Program-made: the position numbers and the translations under genes
Assembly (NCBI RefSeq): GCF_042675915.1
Contig: NZ_JBHTKL010000005.1
Location: forward strand, 310,001-374,000
DNA length: 64,000 bases
Reading direction: 5' to 3'
From: Thalassobacillus_A hwangdonensis
Lineage (GTDB): Bacteria > Bacillota > Bacilli > Bacillales > Halobacillaceae
Notes under the pieces: generated by a model
What the model was told of the DNA's origin: nothing
Database searches by the model: none
The model's input: the letters and a program-made list of their open reading frames with translations, nothing else
Part shown: positions 17,679 through 26,274 of the stretch, one piece after another
Layout of the letters: the number at the start of each line of letters is the position of its first letter
Numbering within the stretch: the stretch's first letter is position 1

Positions 17679-18401
17679 TTAAAATGGGTTCGTTGCCCAT
17701 TGGAGCGATTGTTTTATGAAAATCCGCGGATGGAGCTTAAGCTGAGAAACCATATGCTCTGCCAAATCTTCCGGCTGCATATACTTTTCGGTATCTGCCT
17801 CGTCCAGCTTGTCACCGAAGGATAGGTCCGTTGCAACAAGACTCGGATTCAGTGTCATCACGCGAATGTTATGTTTGCGAACTTCCTGCATCAACGCTTC
17901 CGTCATCCCCTGGACGGCGAACTTCGATCCGCTGTATGCCGTGCTTTTTGCTGTACCTTTCAATCCACTGCTGGAAGAAATGTTGATGATGTCGCCTTGA
18001 TTCTTCTCAATCAAGTGTGGCAGGACCGCACGTGTGACGTGATAAGTTCCGAACACATTCACTTCGAATGTACGCTTCCAGTCTGCAGGGTCGATTTCAA
18101 GAAAAGCTCCATACATGCCTATACCTGCATTGTTGATCAGGATATCAGCTTTTCCTAGGTCCTGCTCAAGCTTGTCGACTGCCTGCTCCACCTGTTCCAT
18201 GTCTGCGATATCCGCAACTGCGACACTAGCGTTCACACCAAGTTCCCGAGCTTCTTCAGCGACTTTTTCCAACGTGCTTTCCGTACGTGCAAGCAGTCCG
18301 ACATGGACGCCTTCGCGTGAAAGTTCAAGCGCAGTTGCCTTGCCGATTCCCCGCGCTGCCCCTGTGATATAGGCTGTTTTTCCTTTAAGCGATTGTGCCA
18401 T
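17679..18401 (-). CDS. yoxD: Short-chain dehydrogenase/3-oxoacyl-ACP reductase-like, YoxD
   Basis: 240 residues with a Rossmann TGAARGIGKA at residues 12-21, NNAGIG near 90, the catalytic Ser in ISSSSG near 140, and YSGSK (Tyr/Lys) near 155. The C-terminal block MQPEDLAEHMVSQLKLHPRIFIK is nearly the same as I recall for B. subtilis YoxD. Such proteins reduce ketones with NADPH; YoxD's own substrate is not known to me. The gene is single, with its own terminator. Confidence 0.85.
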   Translation of the reverse strand: MAQSLKGKTAYITGAARGIGKATALELSREGVHVGLLARTESTLEKVAEEARELGVNASVAVADIADMEQVEQAVDKLEQDLGKADILINNAGIGMYGAFLEIDPADWKRTFEVNVFGTYHVTRAVLPHLIEKNQGDIINISSSSGLKGTAKSTAYSGSKFAVQGMTEALMQEVRKHNIRVMTLNPSLVATDLSFGDKLDEADTEKYMQPEDLAEHMVSQLKLHPRIFIKQSLQWATNPF

Positions 18402-18482
18402 CCTCGCTCATCCTTTCTTTTCTTAAGGTCTAACGAAAGTGTACGGTGTAAGGAAAGGAATGGCAACTATTCCCGCTTAGGG

Positions 18483-18656
18483 TCAGCTGAACCCGATGAT
18501 TTGTTTCAGCTCTTTGACATTTACGAGCTGCCAGGAAAAATCAATCCAGTAATTTTCCCAATGGACGCCTGTAAACAGTCCGGACACAAAGACCCCACCA
18601 AAAAATAACATCAGAATTGCCAACATCGTGCCATAGCACATAAGCTTATCCTTCAT
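18483..18656 (-). CDS. Small single-pass membrane protein
   Basis: 57 residues from ATG 18656, preceded by AAAGGAGAATT; a longer start at 18698 lacks a site. One hydrophobic helix (YGTMLAILMLFFGGVFVSGLF) is followed by a short aromatic outside part (WENYWIDFSW). Related small proteins occur in Bacillaceae but I cannot name the family. It is separate from its neighbours. Confidence 0.6.
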   Translation of the reverse strand: MKDKLMCYGTMLAILMLFFGGVFVSGLFTGVHWENYWIDFSWQLVNVKELKQIIGFS

Positions 18657-18754
18657 AGTAATTCTCCTTTGAAATGATAGATTTGCACACGAAAACAAGC
18701 CTTCTTTTTATGTGAAAAAAGAAAGCGGAAGACTGTTTTTCATTCAAAAGAGAG

Positions 18755-19087
18755 TTACGTGAAGTTGGATTGGTGATGGATGACAGTGATAAACCCTTGT
18801 GCATCTCCCGAATCCATATGTGAGGAGTGTACGGTTATAGGCGAAGTCGGGTTCTTCGGGTTCACTGGTGGTAGAAAATCAGGTGGCAGGTCAGAAAGTT
18901 CTTTTGGAGATTCGAGAAGAGACGGAGCCTGTTGGAGGTCCGCGACAGAGTCACTTACAGCAGTATCCTTCGCTGTAACGACCGTGTTTTGCTCATGGGA
19001 AGCCAACTGCTGAATATCTTCATTCGGTTGAATCCCAACTAAAAATGTAACGAAAAACATTAATGTCGCCAATTTGAATAAACGCAT
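18755..19087 (-). CDS. Small secreted protein, unknown
   Basis: 110 residues. ATG 19087 follows AAAGGAGGAGAG. The N-terminal signal peptide (LFKLATLMFFVTFLVGI) has no clear lipobox. The mature part is low-complexity and Pro-rich in the middle (LSDLPPDFLPPVNPKNPTSP), with no cysteines. No family is recognised. The plus-strand ORF inside it is a shadow. Confidence 0.55.
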   Translation of the reverse strand: MRLFKLATLMFFVTFLVGIQPNEDIQQLASHEQNTVVTAKDTAVSDSVADLQQAPSLLESPKELSDLPPDFLPPVNPKNPTSPITVHSSHMDSGDAQGFITVIHHQSNFT

Positions 19088-19190
19088 TCGCTCTCTCCTC
19101 CTTTCTGCCTTCTTTCATTATACCAATTTTTGTTAGTGTGAAGGTGAAAGAATATAATTATGGAATATATTGTATAGGGGGTGGGAGAAG

Positions 19191-19943
19191 TTGGATTGGA
19201 TTAAAGATTTTTATACGAAACAATATAAGTGGATGGGAACGGATGACGAAGCTCTTTTTACGTTTGAGGAACAATTGATTGAGAAAGTGGAAAAGCATTC
19301 GGGACCTGTGAAAAACCTGCTTGAATTAGGTGGAGGGAAAGGTCATTTTGCTGTAATGGCAGCCAAAAGAGGATATGAGGTTACAGTGATTGAACTCATC
19401 CCAGAAGCAGTGGAACATATGAAGGCTCTTGCAAAAGAACATAAGGTAAGTGATAACCTGCAAATTATTGAAGGTGACTTTTATAAGGTGAAGCTAGAAG
19501 AGAAATTCGATGTAATTTGTTATTGGGACGGCTTTGGTATCGGAGCGGATACGGATCAGCGTGTGTTGATCAAACGGATGAGGGAATGGCTCAGACAGGG
19601 TGGAGATATGTATATGGATATTTATACTCCTTGGTATTGGGCAAAAGTTGCTGGGAAGCGGATGCAATTGAACGAAAGTATATCAAGAGCTTATGACTTT
19701 GACCCAGAAGGCTGCCGTATGCTCGATACATGGTGGCAAACAGAAATACCCTCTGAAACCTACACCCAATCTCTGCGATGCTATTCACCTGCTGATCTAC
19801 AATTACTGGTGGGAAATGAGTGGGCGATGGAAATCGTCGGTGTTGGGGGAGCAATGGATTATGAGAAGGGGACCTATCATGAGAGCGTGCCATTAAATAA
19901 AGCAATGAGCTATCTAGTAAAATTGGAGAAGGAGCGTGGATAA
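19191..19943 (+). CDS. Class I SAM-dependent methyltransferase
   Basis: 250 residues from TTG 19191, preceded by AGGGGGTGGGAGAAG; an in-frame TTG at 19170 precedes that site and is rejected. SAM motif I is LLELGGGKGHF near residue 43, motif II is VTVIEL, and a D-x-Y-W-D post-I strand is CYWDGFG. The acceptor is unknown. The stop is followed immediately by the next gene's GTG, so both are translationally coupled. Confidence 0.85.
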   Translation: MDWIKDFYTKQYKWMGTDDEALFTFEEQLIEKVEKHSGPVKNLLELGGGKGHFAVMAAKRGYEVTVIELIPEAVEHMKALAKEHKVSDNLQIIEGDFYKVKLEEKFDVICYWDGFGIGADTDQRVLIKRMREWLRQGGDMYMDIYTPWYWAKVAGKRMQLNESISRAYDFDPEGCRMLDTWWQTEIPSETYTQSLRCYSPADLQLLVGNEWAMEIVGVGGAMDYEKGTYHESVPLNKAMSYLVKLEKERG

Positions 19944-20651
19944 GTGGAGTTTAAGTTTAAATACCCTTTGGGTGAGGATCCTGAAAAAGATTCTGTCTTA
20001 GCGCAGTTGCCAGAAGGTTATACTTCCATCGCTAAAGTCTTCTACCCATTTATCCGGATGCCAAGAGGGTGGAAGAACTCGGAAGATTTTGCAATACTGC
20101 GGAGGAACTTTTTAGAAATAGGAAGACCGGTAACATGGGAAGAAGTGAGTGTTTTGTGCGGACTGGAAAGTGTGGCTGAGGTTTCGATCGGTTTGCATGC
20201 GATGGTTACTGGAGGTCGGGGAAGGGGGATTTTCCAGCGACTAGATTTGTGGGACCGGATAGAAGAGAATCTGCTACCGGAAATCTATCAGCCAAATGAG
20301 GATGCTTTTTCCGAGCTGTTGATCCGTACCTTCCTCAAGGTGCTTGGTAAGAATGGGGAGAAGACGTTCAAGTTTGCGAAACTTCATGATGCAAGTGAAG
20401 AATGGCGCACCTATGCATTTCACGATATGACTAAGGAGCGGATGCTTGAGCTGTGTGAAAATCCCACCACCCTAACAAATGAGAGCGAATCTATCATATT
20501 CAGCTGCTTCTTCGATGAATTGAGTGCGGTTTGTTACTGCAAGGGGGACGTGCGTGAAGCGTTAAGAGGATATAAGTTGGAGGGAGTAGTCCTTGAAGAT
20601 GAGACCCCCATGATATGGGAGGATAAACCACACACCTATTTTTATAACTAA
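19944..20651 (+). CDS. Conserved-looking protein of unknown function
   Basis: 235 residues from GTG 19944, directly after the methyltransferase stop. Soluble, mixed charge, no signal peptide or membrane segment. A Trp/Arg-rich N-terminal half contains FIRMPRGWKNSEDFAILRRNFLEIG. I could not assign a family with confidence; Bacillus DUF2711-type proteins are a possibility. Coupling to the methyltransferase suggests a shared function. Confidence 0.6.
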   Translation: MEFKFKYPLGEDPEKDSVLAQLPEGYTSIAKVFYPFIRMPRGWKNSEDFAILRRNFLEIGRPVTWEEVSVLCGLESVAEVSIGLHAMVTGGRGRGIFQRLDLWDRIEENLLPEIYQPNEDAFSELLIRTFLKVLGKNGEKTFKFAKLHDASEEWRTYAFHDMTKERMLELCENPTTLTNESESIIFSCFFDELSAVCYCKGDVREALRGYKLEGVVLEDETPMIWEDKPHTYFYN

Positions 20652-20655
20652 GCTG

Positions 20656-20685
20656 AAAAGGAGTCCTTATAAAGGCTCCTTTTTT
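20656..20685 (+). terminator. Terminator
   Basis: Stem AAGGAGTCCTT/AAGGCTCCTT with one mismatch and a run of six T, downstream of the unknown 235-residue protein gene. Confidence 0.85.
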
Positions 20686-20735
20686 GCTTTAAAGCATGTG
20701 GGGACAGTCCCTCATCGCTTTAACGCGCTCCCTTA
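20686..20735. repeat. GGGACAGTCCC repeat, copy 1 (right arm missing)
   Basis: A left arm GTGGGGACAGTCCCTCA plus the centre CGCTTTAACGCGC of the repeat family described under findings. The right arm is replaced by unrelated sequence. Confidence 0.75.
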
Positions 20736-20837
20736 GTTGTGAACGTTTTGTGAAGGGTTGGAGTTGTTTACAGGTATTTTCCAGGTGGAGTCGAAAGCTT
20801 ACAGGAGAGCATCATTAAATGGGAGGGGGCAGCGGTT

Positions 20838-22085
20838 ATTCCTACATCGAATCATGCAAGCTTGAAGAATCGTATTCTATTACTCTTTGGACTAGGCATC
20901 TCCACGTTAGGTGACTTCATCTATCTGATTGCTATCAATGTATTGGTGCTGCAAATGACTGGTTCAGCAGCTGCTGTAGCTGGATTGTGGATGATCGGTC
21001 CGATCGCTTCGCTGTTGACGAAATTCTGGATCGGTAGTCTTGTGGATCGTTGGAACATCCGCAGAATCATGATGGGCACGGACCTCATAAGAGCCCTTTT
21101 CGTAGCGGCTATTCCTTTCATCGATTCGATTTGGCTGATTTATGGCTGTTTGTTCATTCTTTCCGTGGCCAAATCTTTCTTTGAGCCGGCATCACTTACA
21201 TATATAACGAGCGTTGTACCTCAACAAGATCGCAAGCAGTTCAATTCTTTCCGCAGTCTGATTACATCTGGTGCATTTTTGGTCGGGCCCGCGATATCTG
21301 GTATTTTGTTGTTGTTTTTCTCTGTCCAGGTTTCGATATGGCTTAATGCGATTTCGTTCCTTTTGTCACTATGGATGATCGCGCTGCTCCCAGATGTTCA
21401 AAAGAAAGAGGCAGATGCTGTACCGGCTCGATTCAGTCGGAAAATACTGCGGGACGACTGGAAAGCTGTCATGTATTTCAGCCGGCATCAATCCTACATC
21501 GTGCTTGTTTACTTTCTTGCCCAGCTTTTCATGATCATCGCTCTTGGAATGGATGCGCAGGAAGTCGTGTTCATCCGCCAGGTGCTGGATTTAAGCGAGG
21601 CTGATTATGGGTTGCTGGTGAGTTTGACTGGTGTCGGTTCAGTCCTCGGAGCGTTTACGGTTTCAGCGGTAGCTAAAAAACTTTCCATCAGAGCGTTGAT
21701 TGGTACAGGTTTTCTGATGGTATCGATCGGATATCTGATTTACGCTTTTTCATTTTCATTTTTCAGCGTTGCCACTGGTTTTATGATACTTGGCTTCTTT
21801 AATGCTTTTTCAAACACCGGCATCATGACTTTCTTCCAAAATAACGTACCAGTAGAAACGATGGGCAGGATCTCAAGCGTTTATGGACTTTTTCAAAGCG
21901 TACTGCAGATTGTATTCATTTTACTGGTAGGTTTTACAGGTGATATCATCCCGGTTCGATACAGCATCATCGGGGCTTGTGTGTTGATGGGCGTCGTCAG
22001 TATGTATTTAATGATGCTGATTTTGAAAAAGGACAAGCAGCATTATTTTGTAGAAGAAAGCTATTCTCAAGCATCCAATCAGTAA
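20838..22085 (+). CDS. MFS transporter, start uncertain
   Basis: About 407-415 residues with twelve hydrophobic segments, of the MFS drug/solute exporter type (loop 2-3 WIGSLVDRWNIRRIMMGTDLIRA). The start is unclear. The only good site, GGGAGGGGG at 20821, leads in frame to ATT 20838; the first standard start is TTG 20862 with no site; and an ATG at 20819 is in another frame that stops early. Either a rare ATT start is used or the 5' end carries a small indel. Substrate unknown. It faces the CitA-type two-component pair across a shared terminator. Confidence 0.8.
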   Translation: MPTSNHASLKNRILLLFGLGISTLGDFIYLIAINVLVLQMTGSAAAVAGLWMIGPIASLLTKFWIGSLVDRWNIRRIMMGTDLIRALFVAAIPFIDSIWLIYGCLFILSVAKSFFEPASLTYITSVVPQQDRKQFNSFRSLITSGAFLVGPAISGILLLFFSVQVSIWLNAISFLLSLWMIALLPDVQKKEADAVPARFSRKILRDDWKAVMYFSRHQSYIVLVYFLAQLFMIIALGMDAQEVVFIRQVLDLSEADYGLLVSLTGVGSVLGAFTVSAVAKKLSIRALIGTGFLMVSIGYLIYAFSFSFFSVATGFMILGFFNAFSNTGIMTFFQNNVPVETMGRISSVYGLFQSVLQIVFILLVGFTGDIIPVRYSIIGACVLMGVVSMYLMMLILKKDKQHYFVEESYSQASNQ

Positions 22086-22088
22086 CTG

Positions 22089-22129
22089 AAAAGCCTACCT
22101 GCTCCTTAGTTGGAGTGGTAGGCTTTTTC
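22089..22129. terminator. Bidirectional terminator
   Basis: Stem AAAGCCTACC/GGTAGGCTTT followed by TT, between the convergent MFS and response-regulator genes. Confidence 0.88.
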
Positions 22130-22845
22130 TATAAATACCTGTCGATGTTCTGCTGCTGGGTTGGGTTAAGGTGGTATTGGTAGATTGGTCTACCGACGCC
22201 ATAGACGAGTGTTTCGTCCAAATAGCCGATGTCAGTGAGGAACTTCAGGTATTTACGGATCGAGACCCTGGAAATATCCGTATCTTCCGCAATTTCATCT
22301 GTTTTGAACGCGTCATCTTTACGCTTCATGATCACCTCATGGATCCGTGTGAGCGTGTTTTTTGTGAGGCCTTTTGGCAAGTCCTTCGGTAATTGATGCT
22401 CTACCTGTTGGGCCGATTTTTTCTGCAGAAGCTGATCGAGCTCGTGCTGGCTGATGGTATCTGATTGCTTCAATGTATGATGGTTGGTTCTGTATTCAGT
22501 CAGTGCTTTTTGAAAACGGTCGAACTCGAACGGTTTGATCAGGTAATCGACAGCACCAAGCCGCATCGCCTGTTGGATCTGATTGATGTCGGAAGCAGCG
22601 GTGATCAGGATGACGTCGATATCCTGGGCTTGTTCGCGTAGCTTTTTCAAAAATTCAAGGCCATTCATCCCCGGCATGTACACATCGAGCAGGATCAGAT
22701 CGATATCGGTCTGCTTCAGCTCGTCAAGCGCTCTATCTGTATTGGGAGCCGTACAGCATAGGTGGAACCCTTCCATCTGCTGGACATACTTCTCATTTAA
22801 GGCGGCCACCATCGGGTCATCCTCGACAATCATTACCTTAATCAT
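22129..22845 (-). CDS. Response regulator of the CitB/DctR/DcuR type
   Basis: 238 residues from ATG 22845, following GGAGGTGAGG. Receiver domain residues 1-125 with the phospho-acceptor Asp in LILLDVYMPG near 55, Thr in LITAA and Lys in LIKPF. The C-terminal helix-turn-helix (TDEIAEDTDISRVSIRKYLKFL near 180-205) is typical of citrate/malate regulators of Bacillus. It overlaps the sensor kinase stop by 8 nt. It likely switches on a di- or tricarboxylate carrier, but none is adjacent on the same strand. Confidence 0.9.
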   Translation of the reverse strand: MIKVMIVEDDPMVAALNEKYVQQMEGFHLCCTAPNTDRALDELKQTDIDLILLDVYMPGMNGLEFLKKLREQAQDIDVILITAASDINQIQQAMRLGAVDYLIKPFEFDRFQKALTEYRTNHHTLKQSDTISQHELDQLLQKKSAQQVEHQLPKDLPKGLTKNTLTRIHEVIMKRKDDAFKTDEIAEDTDISRVSIRKYLKFLTDIGYLDETLVYGVGRPIYQYHLNPTQQQNIDRYL

Positions 22846-24448
22846 GTGCCTCACCTCCTGCTTCATAAGGAAGAATGATCGTAAATGTTGTACCAGCACC
22901 TGGCTCGGAATCAACTTCGATGGACCCTTCCAATTTTTCGATGCTTTGTTTTGCCAGAAAAAGTCCAAAGCCTCGGTTTTTTCCTTTTTTCGTCGAGATC
23001 CCTTTTTCAAAAATAGATTCCTGCTGGGATTCCGGGATGCCAGTTCCATTGTCGGTCACCGTCATCGTCAGCAATTTATCGATATAAGAGAGTGTGAGTG
23101 TGATTTCTTTATCTTCCTGCTCGAGGACACTGTCGACTGCATTATCAATGATGTTTCCGAGAATCGTAATTAGCTCATGGGTCATTGCGGGTTCGTTCGG
23201 TTTCGGAATTTCTGTTTCACAGGTGACGGTCAAATTGACGTGTGATTCGCGGGCATAGCTGATTTTTCCGATGATAAAGCCGGCGAATGCTGGATCTTTA
23301 ATGTGTCGTGTGACGTTTCCAACTTCATAGCTTTGATGATCGACGAGTCGGTGGATGAAGTGGTTCACCTGATCGTATTCTTCCATTTTGATCATCCCAA
23401 GCAGGACATGAAGCTGGTTCATGAATTCGTGAGATTGGGAGCGCAAGGTGTCCGCATACATTTGCACGCCAGTGAGTTCTTCCGCCAGCCGGTTGACCTC
23501 TGTTTTATCACGAAAAGTGGCGATTGCTCCGACGACCTGGTCGTTCACGACAATCGGCACGCGGTTGGTGATGATCGAAAGACCGTTGATCACCTGCTCC
23601 TTGTCAAGGTCCGCTTCATTTTCATCCGCGACGTTATCGAGCATTGTGCCAGGGAGGAAGTCGTTGATCTTCATCCCGATCGGCTCCTTGTCACCGAGGC
23701 CCGCCTTTTGAAAAATAGTCCGAGCAGATTTGTTCACAAGCACGATAGTGGCATCTTTATCAATTGCGATAATTCCCTCATGCACGGAGTGGAGCATCTG
23801 GTTCCGCTCCTCGTGAATGCGGGCGATTGCATAAGGTTCAAGGCCGAAAAGACTGTTTTTTATGTAACGAGCGAGCAGGAATGCACCGAGAACACCGATC
23901 AGGACACCGATGAGTGAGCCGATGAGAATCTGCTTCTGACTTTGGCGGATAGATGCCTGGACAGCTTCAAGAGAGATTCCGACCGCGACTGCACCTATTT
24001 GAGTACCGTCGTCATTGAAGATCGGTGTGAATGCACGGAGGGAGTCGCCAAGGGTGCCGGTAGATCTAGATGTATAAGACTCGCCTTGAAGCGCGCGAGT
24101 TTCATCTCCGCCGACAAAGTGATTGCCGATCCGGTCAGGCTCAGGGTGTGACTTCCGGTAGCCTTCCATATCCATGACCACGATGAACATCACATCTGCA
24201 GCATCCTGGATTGTCATCGCGTAATCCTGGATGTTCGCTTCCTGTGCGGGGTTTTGGAGACCACGTTGAACGACCTTGGACTCAGCCACGGTTTTAGAAA
24301 TGACAGTCGCCTTTTCTTCAAGCTGCTGTTCGATGGTATCGCTTGTCGTATCCGTGATCAGCAGGTCCGTGATCAAGAGGGAGAGGAGGACAACGAGGCA
24401 GACGTAGAAGATGATGATTGTACTCAGCTTGAAGCGTGGCTTTCGCAT
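22838..24448 (-). CDS. Sensor histidine kinase of the CitA/DctS/DcuS type
   Basis: 536 residues from ATG 24448 (AGGGG upstream), matching the 533-542 residues typical of CitS/DctS/MalK. TM1 is near 10-32, an extracytoplasmic sensor domain near 35-165, TM2 near 170-195 and a PAS domain near 210-320. The phospho-acceptor His is in SQSHEFMNQLHVLLG, and the ATPase boxes are NIIDNAVDS (N), DNGTGIP (G1) and GFGLFLAK (G2). It senses an external carboxylate by family precedent; the ligand is not decidable here. It is the first gene of a kinase-regulator operon. Confidence 0.92.
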   Translation of the reverse strand: MRKPRFKLSTIIIFYVCLVVLLSLLITDLLITDTTSDTIEQQLEEKATVISKTVAESKVVQRGLQNPAQEANIQDYAMTIQDAADVMFIVVMDMEGYRKSHPEPDRIGNHFVGGDETRALQGESYTSRSTGTLGDSLRAFTPIFNDDGTQIGAVAVGISLEAVQASIRQSQKQILIGSLIGVLIGVLGAFLLARYIKNSLFGLEPYAIARIHEERNQMLHSVHEGIIAIDKDATIVLVNKSARTIFQKAGLGDKEPIGMKINDFLPGTMLDNVADENEADLDKEQVINGLSIITNRVPIVVNDQVVGAIATFRDKTEVNRLAEELTGVQMYADTLRSQSHEFMNQLHVLLGMIKMEEYDQVNHFIHRLVDHQSYEVGNVTRHIKDPAFAGFIIGKISYARESHVNLTVTCETEIPKPNEPAMTHELITILGNIIDNAVDSVLEQEDKEITLTLSYIDKLLTMTVTDNGTGIPESQQESIFEKGISTKKGKNRGFGLFLAKQSIEKLEGSIEVDSEPGAGTTFTIILPYEAGGEAHD

Positions 24449-24493
24449 CGGTTTCCCCTCCATTTCTCGATCGATGCTAGAAACTATTCTAAA

Positions 24494-24507
24494 CGAAAGC
24501 GCTTCAA
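24494..24507 (-). promoter_or_regulatory. Weak cre-like site upstream of the sensor kinase
   Basis: The core GAAAGCGCTT, about 50 bp before the kinase start, resembles a CcpA cre site but has about three mismatches to the full consensus. Carbon-catabolite control would suit a carboxylate sensor. Candidate only. Confidence 0.3.
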
Positions 24508-24519
24508 ATTGATACCGCA

Positions 24520-24577
24520 TTAACGCAAGTGGGGACAGTCCCCCATCGCTTTAACGCGCTGAGGGACTGTCCCCACT
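24520..24577. repeat. GGGACAGTCCC repeat, copy 2 (complete)
   Basis: A near-perfect palindrome with arms GTGGGGACAGTCCCCCA and TGAGGGACTGTCCCCAC around CGCTTTAACGCG. It lies between divergent genes. Confidence 0.88.
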
Positions 24578-24667
24578 TTCTGGATGTAGTGTATGATGAA
24601 GGTAATCAGATTCGGAAGATGGTGCAGGGGTTTTGCTGTACTACACTTCAATATGAGGAGGCCAATG

Positions 24668-25462
24668 ATGAAATTTTCAATGTATCAGATGGACATTCAT
24701 CCAGGTGACCCGGAAGCGAACCGGCAGAAGGTAGCGGCGTGGGTGGAAGCTGAAGTGAAACGTAATAATCCGGATACGATTGTTCTTCCTGAAATGTGGA
24801 CGACAGCATACACCTTGAGTGAGCTGGATGGAATTGCTGATGACGAAAGAGAGCCTACGGAAAGCTTTCTTAAGGAACTTGCCATAAAGCATAACGTTAA
24901 TATGATAGGTGGATCAGTTGCCAATAAGATGAATGGGAAGGTTTACAATACGGCGCTTGTGATTGACCGGAAAGGGAACCTCGTTTATCACTACGACAAG
25001 GTACACCTCGTACCGATGCTGGATGAACCTGCATATTTATCAGGTGGAGAAAGTCCGGCTGAAGTTTTTGAATTGGATGGAGTGAAACTAGGCGTTGTCA
25101 TCTGTTATGATCTGCGCTTTCCTGAATTGATCCGTTGGCTGGCTCTTGAAGGAGCACAGGCACTTGTCATTGTTGCGGAATGGCCGCTGGCACGCGTCGA
25201 TCATTGGCGTACCCTTCAAAGGGCACGCGCCATCGAAAATCAAATGTATGTCCTGACTTGTAATCGCATCGGAGCTTATGATGGAGTGGAATTTGCCGGA
25301 ACGTCTATGGTAACGGACCCGTGGGGGGATGTGTTGGTAGAGGGGTCACAAGGCAAAGAGGAAACACTGTCCATCTCGCTGGATTTAGAAAAAGTGAAAC
25401 AGGTGAGAGAAGACGTACCGATTTTCACAAGTCGCGTGCCAGATCTCTATAGGTATTCTTAA
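24668..25462 (+). CDS. Carbon-nitrogen hydrolase (nitrilase superfamily amidase)
   Basis: 264 residues; ATG 24668 is 6 nt from GAGGAGG (ATG 24665 is also possible). The Glu-Lys-Cys triad is visible: Glu in VLPEMWTTAY near 44, Lys in YDKVHLV near 113 and Cys in VICYDLRFPE near 148. The group resembles Bacillus MtnU/YkrU and omega-amidase proteins that deaminate small omega-amides such as 2-oxoglutaramate or its sulfur analogue. No methionine salvage genes are near. Confidence 0.85.
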   Translation: MKFSMYQMDIHPGDPEANRQKVAAWVEAEVKRNNPDTIVLPEMWTTAYTLSELDGIADDEREPTESFLKELAIKHNVNMIGGSVANKMNGKVYNTALVIDRKGNLVYHYDKVHLVPMLDEPAYLSGGESPAEVFELDGVKLGVVICYDLRFPELIRWLALEGAQALVIVAEWPLARVDHWRTLQRARAIENQMYVLTCNRIGAYDGVEFAGTSMVTDPWGDVLVEGSQGKEETLSISLDLEKVKQVREDVPIFTSRVPDLYRYS

Positions 25463-25472
25463 TTCAGCTTGA

Positions 25473-25537
25473 AGGGGACAGTCCCTCAACGCTTCACCGC
25501 GCTGAGGGACTGTCCCCACTTACGTTAATGTGCTAAA
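25473..25537. repeat. GGGACAGTCCC repeat, copy 3
   Basis: Arms GGGGACAGTCCCTCA and TGAGGGACTGTCCCC around ACGCTTCACCGCGC, continuing into TTAATGTGCTAAAG. The TAG stop of the LysE-type gene lies in that last segment. Confidence 0.88.
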
Positions 25538-26162
25538 GAAACAGCGCCATAGCTGCTTGGTATCCGAAATATATGCCGAAGCCGATGAGGACGAATCCAG
25601 ATAGTATGGATACGATGCGAAGTACTGAGGGTTGCAGGGCTCTTCTCGATCCTGCTGCCGCTCCTGCCACCACCGTATCCCATAGGATGATGCCGACGAA
25701 GATGCCCATGCTGTAGAGAATTACGTGAGCTCCTTCTTGGGTACTCGCAGTTTTTGCAAGAATTGAACCATAGATGCCGAGCCAGAACATAATGTTGAGC
25801 GGGTTCGAGATCGCGATGAAAAACCCCGTTCGGAATGCCTTGCTTTTATTGGTACCATCCCTTATATAATCAGGAGATGTGATTGATCCGGCTTTCAGGA
25901 TTGTTTCAACGCCTGTATAACAAAGTATAAAGAACCCGAATGCCCAAAGGAATGTTTTCAGCAGAGGAGTGTCAACAAGCTGGGAGAGGCCGAGGTAAAT
26001 CATCAGCATATATACAGCATCCGCCATCATTGCGCTGAATCCGGTCAGCCATGAGGACTTGAAACCGTAGCGTATCCCGTTATCCAATTGAGCCGCATTG
26101 ACTGGTCCTATCGGGGCTGCCAAGGAAATTCCCAATAATACATAAGTGAAGAATATGCTCAT
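25533..26162 (-). CDS. LysE-family translocator (amino acid exporter)
   Basis: 209 residues from ATG 26162, preceded by AAAGGTGGAC. There are six hydrophobic segments. The family N-terminal motif is GISLAAPIGPVNAAQL at about residues 11-26 (PxGP), and the middle motif is ISNPLNIMFWLGIYG near 110. Proteins of this family export amino acids or related solutes. Its stop codon TAG lies inside a repeat element. Confidence 0.85.
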   Translation of the reverse strand: MSIFFTYVLLGISLAAPIGPVNAAQLDNGIRYGFKSSWLTGFSAMMADAVYMLMIYLGLSQLVDTPLLKTFLWAFGFFILCYTGVETILKAGSITSPDYIRDGTNKSKAFRTGFFIAISNPLNIMFWLGIYGSILAKTASTQEGAHVILYSMGIFVGIILWDTVVAGAAAGSRRALQPSVLRIVSILSGFVLIGFGIYFGYQAAMALFL

Positions 26163-26232
26163 GCCTGTCCACCTTTCCACGTCTTTAAAGCATGTATATT
26201 CTTCATGGCAGGCAATTAGTAGGTTAGGCATG

Positions 26233-26268
26233 AAAAAACTGGACAACCATATGGAGCGGCTGTCCAGT
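26233..26268 (-). terminator. Terminator after the CotF-like gene
   Basis: Stem ACTGGACA/TGTCCAGT with a 15-nt loop. On the minus strand it is followed by a T run. Confidence 0.8.
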
Positions 26269-26274
26269 CTAGCG

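Noticed and set aside
22583..23173. 196-codon plus-strand frame across the regulator/kinase overlap
   Set aside because: Both real genes on the minus strand have full motif sets here; the plus frame has no site or family features.
24520..24577. Repeat copy considered as an intrinsic terminator
   Set aside because: A long hairpin but without a T run on either strand; other copies sit upstream of genes as well as downstream.
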